A DNA stretch of 64,000 nucleotides from Dendrobium chrysotoxum (taxonomy: Eukaryota > Streptophyta > Magnoliopsida > Asparagales > Orchidaceae). How positions within the stretch are numbered: position 1 is the first letter of the stretch; every line of letters begins with the position of its first letter. Below the pieces are notes generated by a model. It was not told the origin of the DNA. It saw only the letters and a list, made by a program, of their open reading frames with translations, and ran no database searches. Both the position numbers and the translations under genes were made by a program. Shown piece after piece: positions 1 through 10,651 of this stretch. The DNA lies in NCBI GenBank assembly GCA_019925795.1, contig CM034304.1, positions 24,816,228-24,880,227 on the forward strand. The letters run 5' to 3'.

Positions 1-220
1 TACAAAACGGTCTCCAAAGGTGACAAGCTTATAATCGAATCAAGCGTCTCGACGAGACGAATCCAACGAGCCCAAGATCACCAAAATCCGACATTTCTAA
101 GGCTTTCAAATATCCATTAAATGGTTCATGATCAAGGGATTCAACATCGGCCGTCCATTCAAACCACTCCCTAACTACCCCTGATCTTCCACCTATTTAC
201 GGGCCATGCCACTCACAAAA

Positions 221-236
221 ATCTATAAATAGAGCC
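221..236 (+). promoter_or_regulatory. LTR TATA box
   Basis: ATCTATAAATAGAGCC is a strong plant TATA motif. It lies about 100 bp upstream of the tandem repeats, in the place expected for the U3/R junction, so transcription probably starts near 250-265 and runs through the repeats. Confidence 0.55.
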
Positions 237-329
237 CCCTATCCTCTTGAAAAAGGGACCTAATCCTAAGGAGAAAAAGAGAGAGCTCTTGCCCCCTCGC
301 TCCTCCTCGACCACCGTCGGAGTTTCGCC

Positions 330-1240
330 GGACCACTGCCTGACGCCGGAGTTCCGCCGAACCACCACCTGAGGCCCTGCTCTTCGCCGGACCACCACCT
401 GAGGCCTTGCACTTCGCCAGACCACCACCTAAGGCCCTGCTCTTCGCCGGACCACAACTTGAGGCCCTGCTCTTTGCCAGACCACCACCTGAGGTCCTGC
501 ACTTCGCTGGACCACCACCTGAGGCCCTGCTCTTCGCCGGACCACCACCTGAGGCCCTGCACTTCGCCGGACCACCACCTAAGGCCCTGCTCTTCGTCGG
601 ACCACCACCTGAGGCCTTGCTCTTCACCGGACCACCACCTGAGGTCCTGCACTTCGCCGGACCACCACCTGAGGTCCTGCACTTCGCCGGACCACCACTT
701 GAGACCCTGCACTTCGCCGGACCACCACCTAAGACCCTGCTCTTCGCCGGACCACCACGTGAGGCCCTGCTCTTCGCCGGACCACTACCTGAGGTCCTGC
801 ACTTCGCCGGACCACCACCTGAGGCCCTACTCTTCATCGGACCACCACCTGAGGTCCTGCTCTTCGCCGGACCACCACCTAAGGCCCTGCTCTTCGCCGG
901 ACCACCACCTGAGGCCTTGATCTTCGCCGGACCACCACCTGAGGCCCTGCACTTCGCCGGACCACCATCTGAGGCCCTTCTCTTCGCCGGACCACCACCT
1001 GAGGCCATGCACTTTGCCGGAACACCACCTAAGGCCCTGCTCTTCACCGGACAACCACCTGAGGCCCTGCTCTTCGTCGGACCACCACCTGAGGTCCTGC
1101 ACTTCGCTGGACCACCACCTGAGGCCCTGCTCTTCTCCGGACCACCACCTGACGTCCTGAGTCCTGCCGGACCTCCACCTGAGGTCTGAACTTTCGTCGA
1201 AGCATCACCTGATATTCAAAGTTATATCGGAACACCAACT
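330..1240 (+). repeat. 30-bp minisatellite, about 30 copies
   Basis: The unit begins GGACCACCACCTGAGGCCCT and continues with a CTGC(T/A)CTTCGCC-type tail. The period is exactly 30 bp, so two units fill each 60 bases. Units differ mainly at a TGCTCTT/TGCACTT switch and at AAGGCC/GAGGTC. The ends decay near 330 and 1200-1240. The repeats lie in the presumed transcribed leader of the LTR. Because the period is divisible by three, long open frames appear on both strands; these are not genes. Confidence 0.95.
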
Positions 1241-1241
1241 A

Positions 1242-1970
1242 AGGTCCTCCTGACCTCTGACATCAGATTAAGGTCCTTCTGACCTCCAACGCCAGCCGAC
1301 CACGGTCCTTCCGACCTCCGTCGCCCTACCAATTCAGGTCCTCCTGACCTCTGATATCAGATTAAGGTCCTTCTGACCTCCAACGCCAGCCGACCACGGT
1401 CCTTCCGACCTCCGTCGCCCTACCAATTCAGGTCCTCCTGGCCTCTGACATCAGATTAAGGTCCTTCTGACCTCCAACGCCAGCCGACCACGGTCCTTCC
1501 GACCTCCGTCGCCCTACCAATTCAGGTCCTCCTGACCTCTGACATCAGATTAAGGTCCTTCTGACCTCCAACGCCAGCCGACCACGATCCTTCTGACCTC
1601 CGTCGCCCTACCAATTCAGGTCCTCCTGACCTCTGACATCAGATTAAGGTCATTCTGACCTCCAATACCAGCCGACTACGGTCCTTCTGACCTCCGTCGC
1701 CCCACCAAATAAGGTCTTTCCGACCTCTGTCATCTGATTACGGTCTTTATGACCAGCAACATCAGTCAACTATGGTCCTTCCGACCTCCGTCTCCTGACC
1801 AACAAAGGTCCTCCCGACCTCTATCCTCAGACTACGGTCTCCCTGACCTACAACGTCTGTCAACTACGGTCTTTCCGACTTCCATCACCAAACAACGGTC
1901 TTTTTGACCCCTATCTCCCGCCAAGTACGGTCTTTCTGACCTCTGTCGTCTGCCAACTATGGTCAGCTGA
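1242..1970 (+). repeat. 94-bp higher-order minisatellite, about 7 copies, built from ~31-bp subunits
   Basis: AGGTCCTCCTGACCTCTGAC or a close variant recurs at 1242, 1336, 1430, 1524, 1618, 1712 and 1806, an exact 94-bp step. Each 94-bp unit contains three related subunits of the form GGTCCTTCYGACCTCYRWC, so this is a higher-order array. The last part (1806-1970) is degenerate and keeps only the subunit rhythm. It directly follows the 30-bp array. Confidence 0.95.
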
Positions 1971-2287
1971 CCTAGAAAATATGTATATATTAATTCCCAC
2001 CATGTAATGCACTCTATATGATGTATATTGGCGATATCAAGCCAAGTCCTTCCCAAAAACGGAGGACCTCGTTTGTAAACAACCGCAAATACTAGTGGAT
2101 TCATTCAAACTGGGCCAGGCCCCGTGGTTTTTCCTCCTTGCAGGGGTTTCCACGTAAAAACTCTGGTGTCTCATATGAATATTACACTTTCTCTCTCTCT
2201 CATCTGACTGTGTGCTGGATTTTCGTACAATACTAAGACGCTAAGCTTTATATTTCTCTACCGCCGCGAATACTCCAGGACGCAACA

Positions 2288-3257
2288 ATAATAAATAAAT
2301 GCTTTATAGTAATTATGATGACAAAATAATAAATTTTACTGGCATTTATTTTCATAGTAAATATATAGAAGATTTTGTTAAAAACATAATATGATATTCT
2401 GACATAATTCATTTTCATTAATATCATCCAAGGAATTGATCTGCAATAACTTATTTGTATTTTTATTCATTTGTTATTTTCACGTGTAAATTCCATAGAC
2501 ATTTGTGTAGGATGTCATTGTGCTGAAGGTTTTAAAACGAATTTAATATGAGTTGCAAACATTAAAAAAAAATAGCAAGCAATAAAATTTTATAGTACAT
2601 AAATAGTTATAAAAATAATTATAGATTAATTTAATAAAAATTGAAAAATAAAATAAAATAATTAAGATGAAAAATCAATAATAAGCTTCTACTAGAAATT
2701 AACAATAAGAAAAATGATTAAGAAACTAAGTTACACATATAATTTGAAATTTACACATAATTGAAAACCAGAAAGATAATATTAAACATGACCGAACTGT
2801 CTGATCAGTAATGAAAATTTCAAAGAATATTGAAGAAAAGAAAAAGAATATACGAGGAGATAAGCTCTTCTAAAATTCTTTAAAGCTCTCACTTAATCAA
2901 GGAAGTGAATCCTATAAGTTAAAAAGTTGTACATTCAAATAAAAATTTTATTTGACTACTAAATTATAAGTTTTGTATATGTACACTACTCAATTTATAA
3001 TGACAAAAAAAAAAAAAAACACTAAAAATCCCTTTCATTAATTTGACTTGATTTGTCTTTTAAAAATTCATCTAATTACAACAAATCTTAATGCAACTTT
3101 TACATATCAAAGCACTCTAATTTTTCTAATCATAAATTTGGGAATCAATTCCAAGATCATCTATACTTCATTTTCAGTGAGCTTAATAGCTGAAACATGT
3201 ATCTCAAACAGACCTAAACTCAAAATCACTCAATTAAAGATCATTAAGGCATTAAGA
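2288..3257. other. AT-rich spacer
   Basis: Strongly AT-rich sequence with A runs. No coding frame, tRNA-like box or element end was recognised. The last 13 bases (3245-3257) are the left target-site duplication of the next SINE. Confidence 0.5.
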
Positions 3258-3357
3258 GAATTTGACTCTTAACAAGACACAATGGAGAAAAAAATATTCA
3301 TGTAGCCGACCCACATAGTGGGATAAAGACTTGATGTTGTTTTTGCTGTTGTTGTTG
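3258..3357 (+). mobile_element. 5'-truncated Au-like SINE remnant
   Basis: About 100 bp ending GTAGCCGACCCACATAGTGG, GATAAAGACTTG and a (TTG)n-type tail, the 3' end style of plant Au-type SINEs. It is flanked by a perfect 13-bp direct repeat TAAGGCATTAAGA at 3245-3257 and 3358-3370, as expected for target-primed reverse transcription. The promoter boxes of a complete SINE are missing, so it is 5' truncated. The family name is from memory of the 3' end; the insertion itself is well supported by the duplication. Confidence 0.65.
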
Positions 3358-3579
3358 TAAGGCATTAAGAAGGCTAAAAAAATAGTGTATGATCAAGGAA
3401 GATCAAAATTGACCATTTAATGGAGTGTTTGGAGTTTTGGCAAAAAATAATCACAATGTCTCAACAAAAAATCTATAATTAAACTCTTATTCCACACCTT
3501 GATGGTGGTTGGATGAAGCCGCAAGAAGTATTCCAAATGTCAAAATTGAATTCTTTATTTACCAACACCTGATGTCTGT

Positions 3580-3960
3580 CATGGCCACCAAAGTTGATGT
3601 CTTTAATCACCACAAAGGGTAACATTCAATATCATCGAATAGGCCAACGCTCATCATTTCCACTAAGGTTGACACCTGCCACCAAGGCAAATGCCTGGCT
3701 TTGCCACCAAGGCCAAACCTCGTCTTTGCCACCAAGGCCAAAGCTCATTATCCTCACTAAGATATAGCCCACAATAGGCACCAAAGCCAACACCCGCCAT
3801 TGCTAACATGATATATGTCTACCATCAACACTAACGTAGACCTCCCTCATCGCTTCCAAGGTTGAAACCCACCATTGACTCCAAGGCTAATGCCTATTGC
3901 CGACACCAATGCTAATGCTCACTATCTTTACTAAGGCAAATGACTACCTTTAATTTTATT
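3580..3960 (+). repeat. Degenerate tandem repeat of GCCACCAAGGCCAA type
   Basis: Phrases such as TTTGCCACCAAGGCCAAA, CACCAAAGCCAACAC and CTCCAAGGCTAATGCC recur every 25-35 bp and end in CTCATTATC-like stretches. The region is GC-richer than its flanks. It may be the worn leader repeat of another LTR element, but no LTR ends were found. Confidence 0.45.
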
Positions 3961-5908
3961 CGCTCATCTCATTTCTTATAAGAAGAATGACCAAGCAGAT
4001 GATCAATGATCTCGATCCTTATGATATCTCCAACTCCTCAAGGCTCCTCATACTTTCATCATGAAAATCATCTTTCATGGTTCATGTCTACTATACTATA
4101 TTAACACCTTCTTCAATTATGGGGAGGGAATCTAATATAATCTAAGACTCATACTAGCTAAATCATTTCAACTACACTAAGCCCCAACATGATTTTTTCT
4201 CCTTTTGGGTTTTTATATAAAAATCTCATGTCTTCCTCAATATATCTTATATATGTATGTGCAAAACATTTATATAATATTAAGATGATAAACTTAATTA
4301 TCTACCATCATGAATATTTTAGAATGCAATACGACTATGATTGAATCACGAAATTCTTGTACCTATTATACACACAAACAAAATCTTAGATTGAGTCCAA
4401 GTGAATTTCAGCAACCTGAAGAAGTCAACACAACAACCCATTAAACTTAACTTCCTAGAGACAATGCTTTATTTCCTTCAAAATTGTCCAAAAGATGTTA
4501 CATCTCTACAATGACCTCACCAATGAGATCAAGGCATCTCAAGTCTAAAAGGTGATTATATAAAATAAAATAAAGCCACCAAAGCAACTCACAAATATAC
4601 ATAGCCCCAAAGACCAATTAGGCGGGATTCATCCAAAGGTTTTAGTATAGTGACTTACTAGAATTCAACCAAGCAAGATGAAGTTTTTCAATAACTTCAT
4701 AAAAATTTTCCCCTTATTTGGGAAGTACAAATGTATGTCATATGTAATTTTAGAGATATAACCATCTTATCTTATTATAACAACTCTTCATTTTGCCTCA
4801 CCATGTACTTTATCATTCTTTTAAATTTTATATTTTCTATACAATCATGCCTCTACCTTCACTTATAAATAAAAAGTTAAAAGGATAAGTCTAGGGAATA
4901 TATATAGATTATTATCTTGGATTTTGTACTTTTTAATAATAAAAAATTTCAGAGTTTCTCTCTATCTCTTAATTTTATTGTCTCAATTTTATTACTCTTC
5001 TGACAATAAGGTCTGAGTGTTGCCCACGAATCAATTTGAAAACAATAGAAAGAACATTGAAGAACACTAACTTAATCAGAATAATTTGTTTCTAAACTAA
5101 AGGTCTTAGGCACCAATCTCAACTGATATAACTATCATAAATTTCTCCATATCCAATGTAGATTTAATATCTATTTTTGACTTTATATCAACCTTATATT
5201 TGTAAAAATCCTTAGTCTCAACTAGCAAAAATATATTGTGTATGTGCATATATATACCTAATAATTTAAAAGATGGAAGAAGTAGAAATGAGGAGAAAAC
5301 AAGAATTAATTAGGAAACAACCCCCATATTGTATAAGAAGATATATTTCTCTAACTTATTGAAATCTCTCATTTAATCAAAAAATGGAATCTCAAAATTA
5401 TTAGGAGCCACCAATCCAAATAAAACTCTAATAATAATTTATAAAATAACAAAAAACTATCTCTTTCCTTAATTTATAATCGAATTGATGATAAACTTAT
5501 TTTCAGTAACTTAATTTTTTTTCAATTATCTTTCTCTTTCCTCACTCTTAAATTCTTGAAATTATTGCCACAATCTGCAGGCCAATATTTTATTAGAGAT
5601 AATAATCCAAATTACATGCTCTTTTTATGGGTCAATGCCAAGTGCATTGGCCTCCTAATGGCTAAATCTCCCTTTGATTTGCTCATTCAATAATGGAACC
5701 ACAAATGTTTTATCTTACACATGCATGTATCTTTATGTGCAATATTCTCACTTGATTATTCTCCTGTCTTTTCAAGAAGAATGATCTATTTTCTTATTAT
5801 TATTATTATGTTAAATTCAATGGCTTTAGAATGTCGGAAAGGTGAGCAAAGTGCCCAATGAGGACAAACCTTTTTCAATTATCTTTCAAGTCTTTTAACA
5901 GCAGCTAG
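3961..5908. other. AT-rich spacer, nothing recognised
   Basis: No open frame longer than background, no element termini. A stretch at about 5335-5480 weakly resembles 2860-3010 (ATTTAATCAA...GGAATC..., long A runs) and may be an old copy of the same unknown repeat; the match is too weak to call. Confidence 0.4.
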
Positions 5909-7386
5909 CAATATTAGAACTATCATTTTGCACACATTGATCATAAGAATTTGAAATGAGTTAAAGGAGTCGGTCATTTTGAAATAATTTGGACCATTTA
6001 TAAATCAAAACTCTCCAATCTTTAGGATGCTTGAGGTCTACGGTAGCCGAGAGTGGAATCTTATCAAGTAACCCAATAGTTTGCTTCAACTTGGCACACA
6101 ACAGTGATCTATTGGACCCATCTAAGCGACTCATAAAGTCGCTCATTCTTTAATGTTATTGCCCACAGAACTTAGCTACTCATCGTAAGTGAGGACTAGG
6201 GGTGTAAACAAGTCGAGTCGAGTAGTGGTCTTATCGAGCTTGGCTTGTCAGTCATAAAGTTGGCTCAAACTCGAGCTCAAGCTCGAGTCCAGCTCAAAAG
6301 GCGAGCTCCAACTCTAGCTCGTCCCACTGTAAACGAGCTCGAGCCGGCTCACCCCCTCGGCAGAATTTTTAAAATTTAAGCGAGGTTTTAAAATATTTAA
6401 ATTTAATAATTATGTTTAGCATTTATTATTAATTTTTAAAATATTAAATAAAATAAAATTATTTTAAAAAAATTAATAATTATTCTAGCCGGTTCGCGAG
6501 CTCATGAGTCGAGCCTCATCAAACTCGAACTCGAGCTCCTTTACTAAATGAGCTCGAGTTTGAGCTCGAGCTCGACTCGTGAGCTCGGTAAGCTTGGCTC
6601 GTGAGCCCATAAATGAGTCGGGCTCGAGCCGGCTCGCTCGGAGCTGGCTCGGCTCACATACACCCCTAGTGAGGATCAACAATTAAGGGATCTTACTAGA
6701 AGAACCAAGTAAAGGTCTTCATGCTAACTTTGGAACTCACTTGAAGTTCTTGACTAGCATTTGATTATAAGTGAAACTAGCCTGCTGCACTGAGTTCAAA
6801 TCATATACCTCTTATATAATCATACTATATAATAAATTTCATATCTCCAACCAAGATCCCTACCTATAGATAGATGGTCGCTTGTTGAGCAATAGAAAAA
6901 AATAAATATCATTACATGCTTTATGATGAAACTATGTCATGCCGAAGTATCTCTCAAAATCTCTCTTAGATAATCCTCAAAATCTCCCTCTTTAAATTAT
7001 CTATGTAGCTCAGTTTGACTTCTTGGAAAATTAAATGAAAGTTAATTTTTTGACTTTTGAACTTTCATAGGTTGGTTGAACTTAAATGGGCATTATTAAT
7101 GGAATAGGGCAATTTTTACTTGTCTTCAAAGGAGGCAGCCAAATTCAAACTTTGTATGGCCACCTTGGCATGGAAAATATTATAACATTTTGCTTCTTGC
7201 AATATGTCATTACTTCAACATAACTTAATATAAATACATTCTTAAAAATAAAAAAGTTCAATAGTAAAATAAAAGTAAGTTTATTTAAAATTTAATCTTT
7301 CTTGAGTTGATAATTTTGTAATTTAGAGAAGGAAAACCATCTAACTTCCACATTTTCTTCCATTCTTCATTATCTTCCATAAACAA
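5909..7386 (+). repeat. Tandem duplication, copy 1 (~1 kb plus a 472-bp MITE)
   Basis: Starts CAATATTAGAACTATCAT and ends near TTCCATAAACAA. The same succession recurs in 7387-10091: ATCTTATCAAGTA, AGTGATCTATTG, GAACT(C/T)AGCTACTCATC, ACTTTGGAACTCAC, TTGAGTTCAAATCAT, ATACACCTCTTAT-like, ATTTCATATCT. Copy 1 carries a hAT-like MITE (6197-6668) absent from copy 2. No gene is seen in either copy. Confidence 0.8.
6197..6668. mobile_element. Non-autonomous hAT-like MITE
   Basis: Ends are TAGGGGTGTA and its inverse TACACCCCTA. They are flanked by 8-bp direct repeats GTGAGGAC (6189-6196) and GTGAGGAT (6669-6676), the duplication length of hAT transposons. The interior is rich in GAGCTCGAGC-type palindromes at both ends with an AT-rich centre (6367-6483), so a single strand could fold into a long hairpin. 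No transposase frame is present. The homologous place in copy 2 of the duplication is an empty site, which confirms the borders. Confidence 0.85.
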
Positions 7387-7834
7387 CAATATTGGAACTA
7401 TCATGTTACACACACATATTTGTTTGAACTTGATTAATTAAAACACTTTGAATCCAGCTCAACAAGTCATTGATTGTAAACAGTTTGAAACACCAAGAAC
7501 TTGGAACTTTCTAAGTTTTAGCTAGGATGCTTAAAGCCTCCAGCCGCCATGAGTTGAATCTTATCAAGTAGTTCAAGAGTTTTCTCTAACTAGTCCCTCA
7601 GTAGTGATCTATTGAACTTTCCTAAGAGACTCATGAAGTCGATCATTCACAAAAGTTATTCAACCAAGGAACTCAGCTACTCATCATTAATATTGGCCAA
7701 CAACTAAGGGTTATCACTAGAAGCCAAAGGGTTTTAATATAACTTTGGAACTCACCTAAAGTTTTTGACTAGCTTTAGATTTTAAGTAAAGCTTGCCGAC
7801 TACCTTGAGTTCAAATCATGCACTTTTTTTTTTT

Positions 7835-7880
7835 AAGGGCGGGGGGAGAGATAAAAATCCACATAGGGCTTATGCATTCA
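7835..7880 (-). other. LINE F 3' terminal region with weak hairpin
   Basis: Minus-strand reading gives GAATGCATAAGCCC, TATGT, GGATTTTT, then a C-rich stretch and the A tail. It corresponds to the terminal hairpin of the other LINEs, but the stem has a mismatch and the AACACG box is replaced. Confidence 0.45.
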
Positions 7881-8514
7881 TTCAGAATAAAAGATACAAA
7901 ATCCTTACAAGGGATTGAAAACTCCTTAAATGCTCCCAGAGCTACATCCAAAAAGAAACAAAAACCTAAGGAGTCTAAGATCCCTTGCTAGTTACAATTA
8001 GAATAAAAAAATAAAAGAAAAAAGGCCTAAAATAGACTGGAAACAACGAACAAAGTTGAAAGCTGGAGACTACCATCCAACCTGCAAAATAGAAACAAAA
8101 ATCATGCAAAGAAAAAGAAAACAGAGAAAAGGATATACTTGAACATTGTCACAAAAACGAGAGCCACCAATAGAGACTGGGAAATGCAATCAAACTAAAA
8201 GAATGCTCTAAGGGCCCAACCAAGAACAGAACAATCGAGGCTCCAAAATAGCTAGAAGAAACAACCAACAGAATAGTCTGAAAACCAACCACCAGCACAA
8301 GGACCCCATGCACAATTAACCAGAGCCAAAATAAAACAATCCCACATCGCCAGCACAAGGACCCCACCAAGCCAAGCAAACAGCAACCGATGGCATGAAG
8401 CAACGCCGAAATAAAGCAACCCAAAGCCAAACAAACCCACTCCAGCTAAACCCCGTAGGGATAAAGCCAAAAGAGGAGCAAAAGAAAAAAATGAAGAATA
8501 AACAAAGCAAAAGG

Positions 8515-9540
8515 CTATTCACCAATTTTTTTACTTTTGAATTTCTTTTTATTCTTCCCTAAAACATTATAAAAACTAGCATTATGAAATTTCACAACAT
8601 CCAAATTAACATCTTCCTGAGAATCATGGAAGTTATCATTATTCACTTCCTTGTCAATACCCAACGGATCATTTAACCTATCAAAATGGTTAATAGAATT
8701 AACAACATTATTAGGATGCTCGTGTTGCTCTTTTAGGATAACATCAACAGATAGAGAGGAGCAAGGAATGTTAATAATATGCATCTTATTAGAAACATCC
8801 AAAAAATTGGAATCATCCACAGAAATAGGAAGATGATGAGTTTCGAGATCAACAATTTGATCCCCATCAATAGGATAAACAACACGATCCATATTTCTTC
8901 GATCTGCAGCAAGGGTTTTATCCAAATTAGGAGATATATCAGGTATCACATTGCTCTAAGGTATTACATTACTCATAGGAAATGAACTAGGAGATCTGAT
9001 ATAGGAAACTCAGCTCTTTGGGTAGCAGAAGGAACATTGACATTAACATTATTATTATTCGGAACCTTAAAAACAGTGAAAACGGGACTGACATTAGCAT
9101 CGGTGAGATTAGGATTAACATTAGTGGTTTGATGAGTAGAATCCTAAGGCATAAAAGGGTTGTTCTTCCTTAAACTAGGATGAAGAATAAAACACTCATT
9201 TTTTGCATGGCCAAGGGTCTTACATGATCGTAGAATGAAGAAAATTCTTCCAAAACCATTTTTTGCACATAGCCAAATTTCTCAGGTCTGATCCAAATAT
9301 TGCTTGGGTAATTTTTAACAATATCCAGCTCCACCAAAACCCTAGCAACCGAGGGCCTGGTTCCATGAGCAGTGGCATTATCCGCTTGTAAGGGCCTGCC
9401 AAATAGGGAACCTAACCCGTGAAGGATTCTTAACGAAAATAGGTGAGATCGTAAATCAGGGAATGAGATCCAAACCGGCACTATGGGGGTTCCTTATAAA
9501 TATCAAACATGGGGGACCATTTAATAAGCTTCATAAAGAA
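8515..9540 (-). pseudogene. LINE F ORF1 remnant (DUF4283/zinc-knuckle protein)
   Basis: ORF1 of plant L1 elements encodes an RNA-binding protein. Here 9170-9481 keeps the segment VWISFPDLRSHLF, GSLFGRPLQ, TRPSVARVLVELDI, which matches ORF1 of LINE E. A frameshift follows, and CKTLGHAKNEC in another frame is the remains of the CX2CX4HX4C knuckle. The acidic linker (8515-8949) ends in a lysine-rich stretch, GKNKKKFKSKK, then a stop. The N-terminal half is missing because of 5' truncation. It is not expected to make protein. Confidence 0.7.
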
Positions 9541-10128
9541 ATTCTACACATACACCTCTTATGTAATCACACTATATAACAAATTTCATATCTTCAACCT
9601 AGATCCCCACTTATAAAAAGATGGTCACTTGTCAAGCACTAGAAGAAAGAAATATTTTACTTTATGTTGAAACTATTTTATGTTGAAGCTTCTCTCAAAA
9701 TCTCTTTAAGATACTCATCAAATCTCTCTTTGAATTATCTAGGTAGCTCAATTTGAATTCTTGGACAATCAAATTCTAATGGTTGGTTAAACTTGAATGG
9801 ACCTTGACTTGTTAATTGAATAGGATAATTTTTACTTGTCTTGAAAGGAGGTGGCCAAAATTAAAACTTTATATAGCCACCTTAGCATAGAACATATTTT
9901 AACACGTTGCTTCTAGCAATATACCATTACTTTAACATAACTTCACGTCTTAGAAATAGAAAGTACAATAGTAAAATAAAACTAATTTTATTTAAAATTT
10001 AATCTTTCTTGAGTTGGTAATGTTGTTATTTAGAAAAGGCCAGCCATCTAATTTTTACATTTTCCTCCATTCTTCACTATCATCCATAAATTTTATTATT
10101 ATGTATTGTATCAATCCCCCATAGGCAT

Positions 10129-10151
10129 AACACACACACACACACACACAA
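10129..10151 (+). repeat. (CA)n microsatellite
   Basis: Uninterrupted CA dinucleotide run of about 11 units. Confidence 0.95.
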
Positions 10152-10590
10152 ATAATACACATACAAACATAGAATGACTATGACATATAGAATTCAATCT
10201 TATATAGATCCTTCAAGCCAAACATTGGGCTCCCTACGTGATAAAAAATGAATTTTCAAATTGTTAAATGACAATTTCAATTTATTATGATATTCTCTCA
10301 ACAAGGTGAGCATTTCTTTCATTTAATTGAAGGAAAATTTAATATATTTTGAGTACTTTTTAAGTTGCATATAGTATGTTATGGTAAACATGAATGAAGG
10401 AAAGAAACATAAATGATTGAAAAGTTGTAAAAGGTTTTTTATTTTTTATTTATTTATTTTTTACTTTTAACGTATCATAATAAAGATGTGTAATTTTTCC
10501 TCACCATCCTTACCACTTGTTGAAGAAATTTGATGGAATATAGTTGATGCAACTCCTTATCTTCTTCCAAGTTTGTGCTTTAATACAAAT

Positions 10591-10645
<55 letters not shown>

Positions 10646-10651
10646 GTGTGT
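10591..10651 (+). repeat. (TG)n(AG)n compound microsatellite
   Basis: A run of TG units changes to AG units at about 10609, has one interruption, then returns to a short GTGTGTG stretch. Confidence 0.95.

Larger units (their letters stand above)
1..2287 (+). mobile_element. Copia-type LTR (3' LTR or solo LTR), left end outside window
   Basis: The segment reads like one long LTR. It has a TATA box near 223, a transcribed leader filled with tandem repeats, then a block at about 2116-2175 (GGCCCCGTGGTTTTTCC, GCAGGGGTTTCCACGTAA, CTCTGGTGTCTC) that is typical of the R/U5 part of plant Copia LTRs. It ends in CGCAACA at 2287. No primer-binding site follows; the next bases are AT-rich spacer. It is therefore a 3' LTR or a solo LTR rather than a 5' LTR. 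A length over 2.2 kb is large for a Copia LTR and is due to the two minisatellites. The family call rests on these motifs only; no coding domain is in view. Confidence 0.6.
7824..9548 (-). mobile_element. LINE F: 5'-truncated L1-type LINE lacking ORF2
   Basis: Read on the minus strand: the end of ORF1, then a T/G-rich 3' UTR, then an A tail (T run at 7824-7834). Short direct repeats CATGCAC (7817-7823) and CATACAC (9549-9555) flank it. The ORF1 remnant stops at 8515 and runs straight into 3' UTR. No endonuclease, reverse transcriptase or RNase H sequence is present. It is 5' truncated inside the DUF4283-like part of ORF1. Confidence 0.75.
7387..10091 (+). repeat. Tandem duplication, copy 2 (~1 kb plus LINE F)
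   Basis: Begins CAATATTGGAACTATCATG, directly after copy 1, and ends near ATCATCCATAAATTT. It is split at 7823/9549 by LINE F. Copy 1 shows the uninterrupted form of that insertion site (ATCATATACCTCTTAT). The two copies differ at many positions, so the duplication is old. Confidence 0.8.

Noticed and set aside
223..1189. Open frames of 148-274 codons on both strands with GPPPEALLFA- or GGGPAKSRA-type repeats
   Set aside because: The 30-bp tandem period is a multiple of three, so any stop-free unit stays open in each frame on both strands. No start context or domain.
330..1970. CRISPR-like array
   Set aside because: The units are contiguous and vary along their length; there are no unique spacers, and this is plant DNA.
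6485..6682. 65-codon minus-strand frame
   Set aside because: Lies in the GAGCTC-rich arm of the hAT-like MITE.
8149..8525. Hydrophobic minus-strand frames of 69-93 codons
   Set aside because: They lie in the A-poor 3' UTR of LINE F and overlap each other in several frames.
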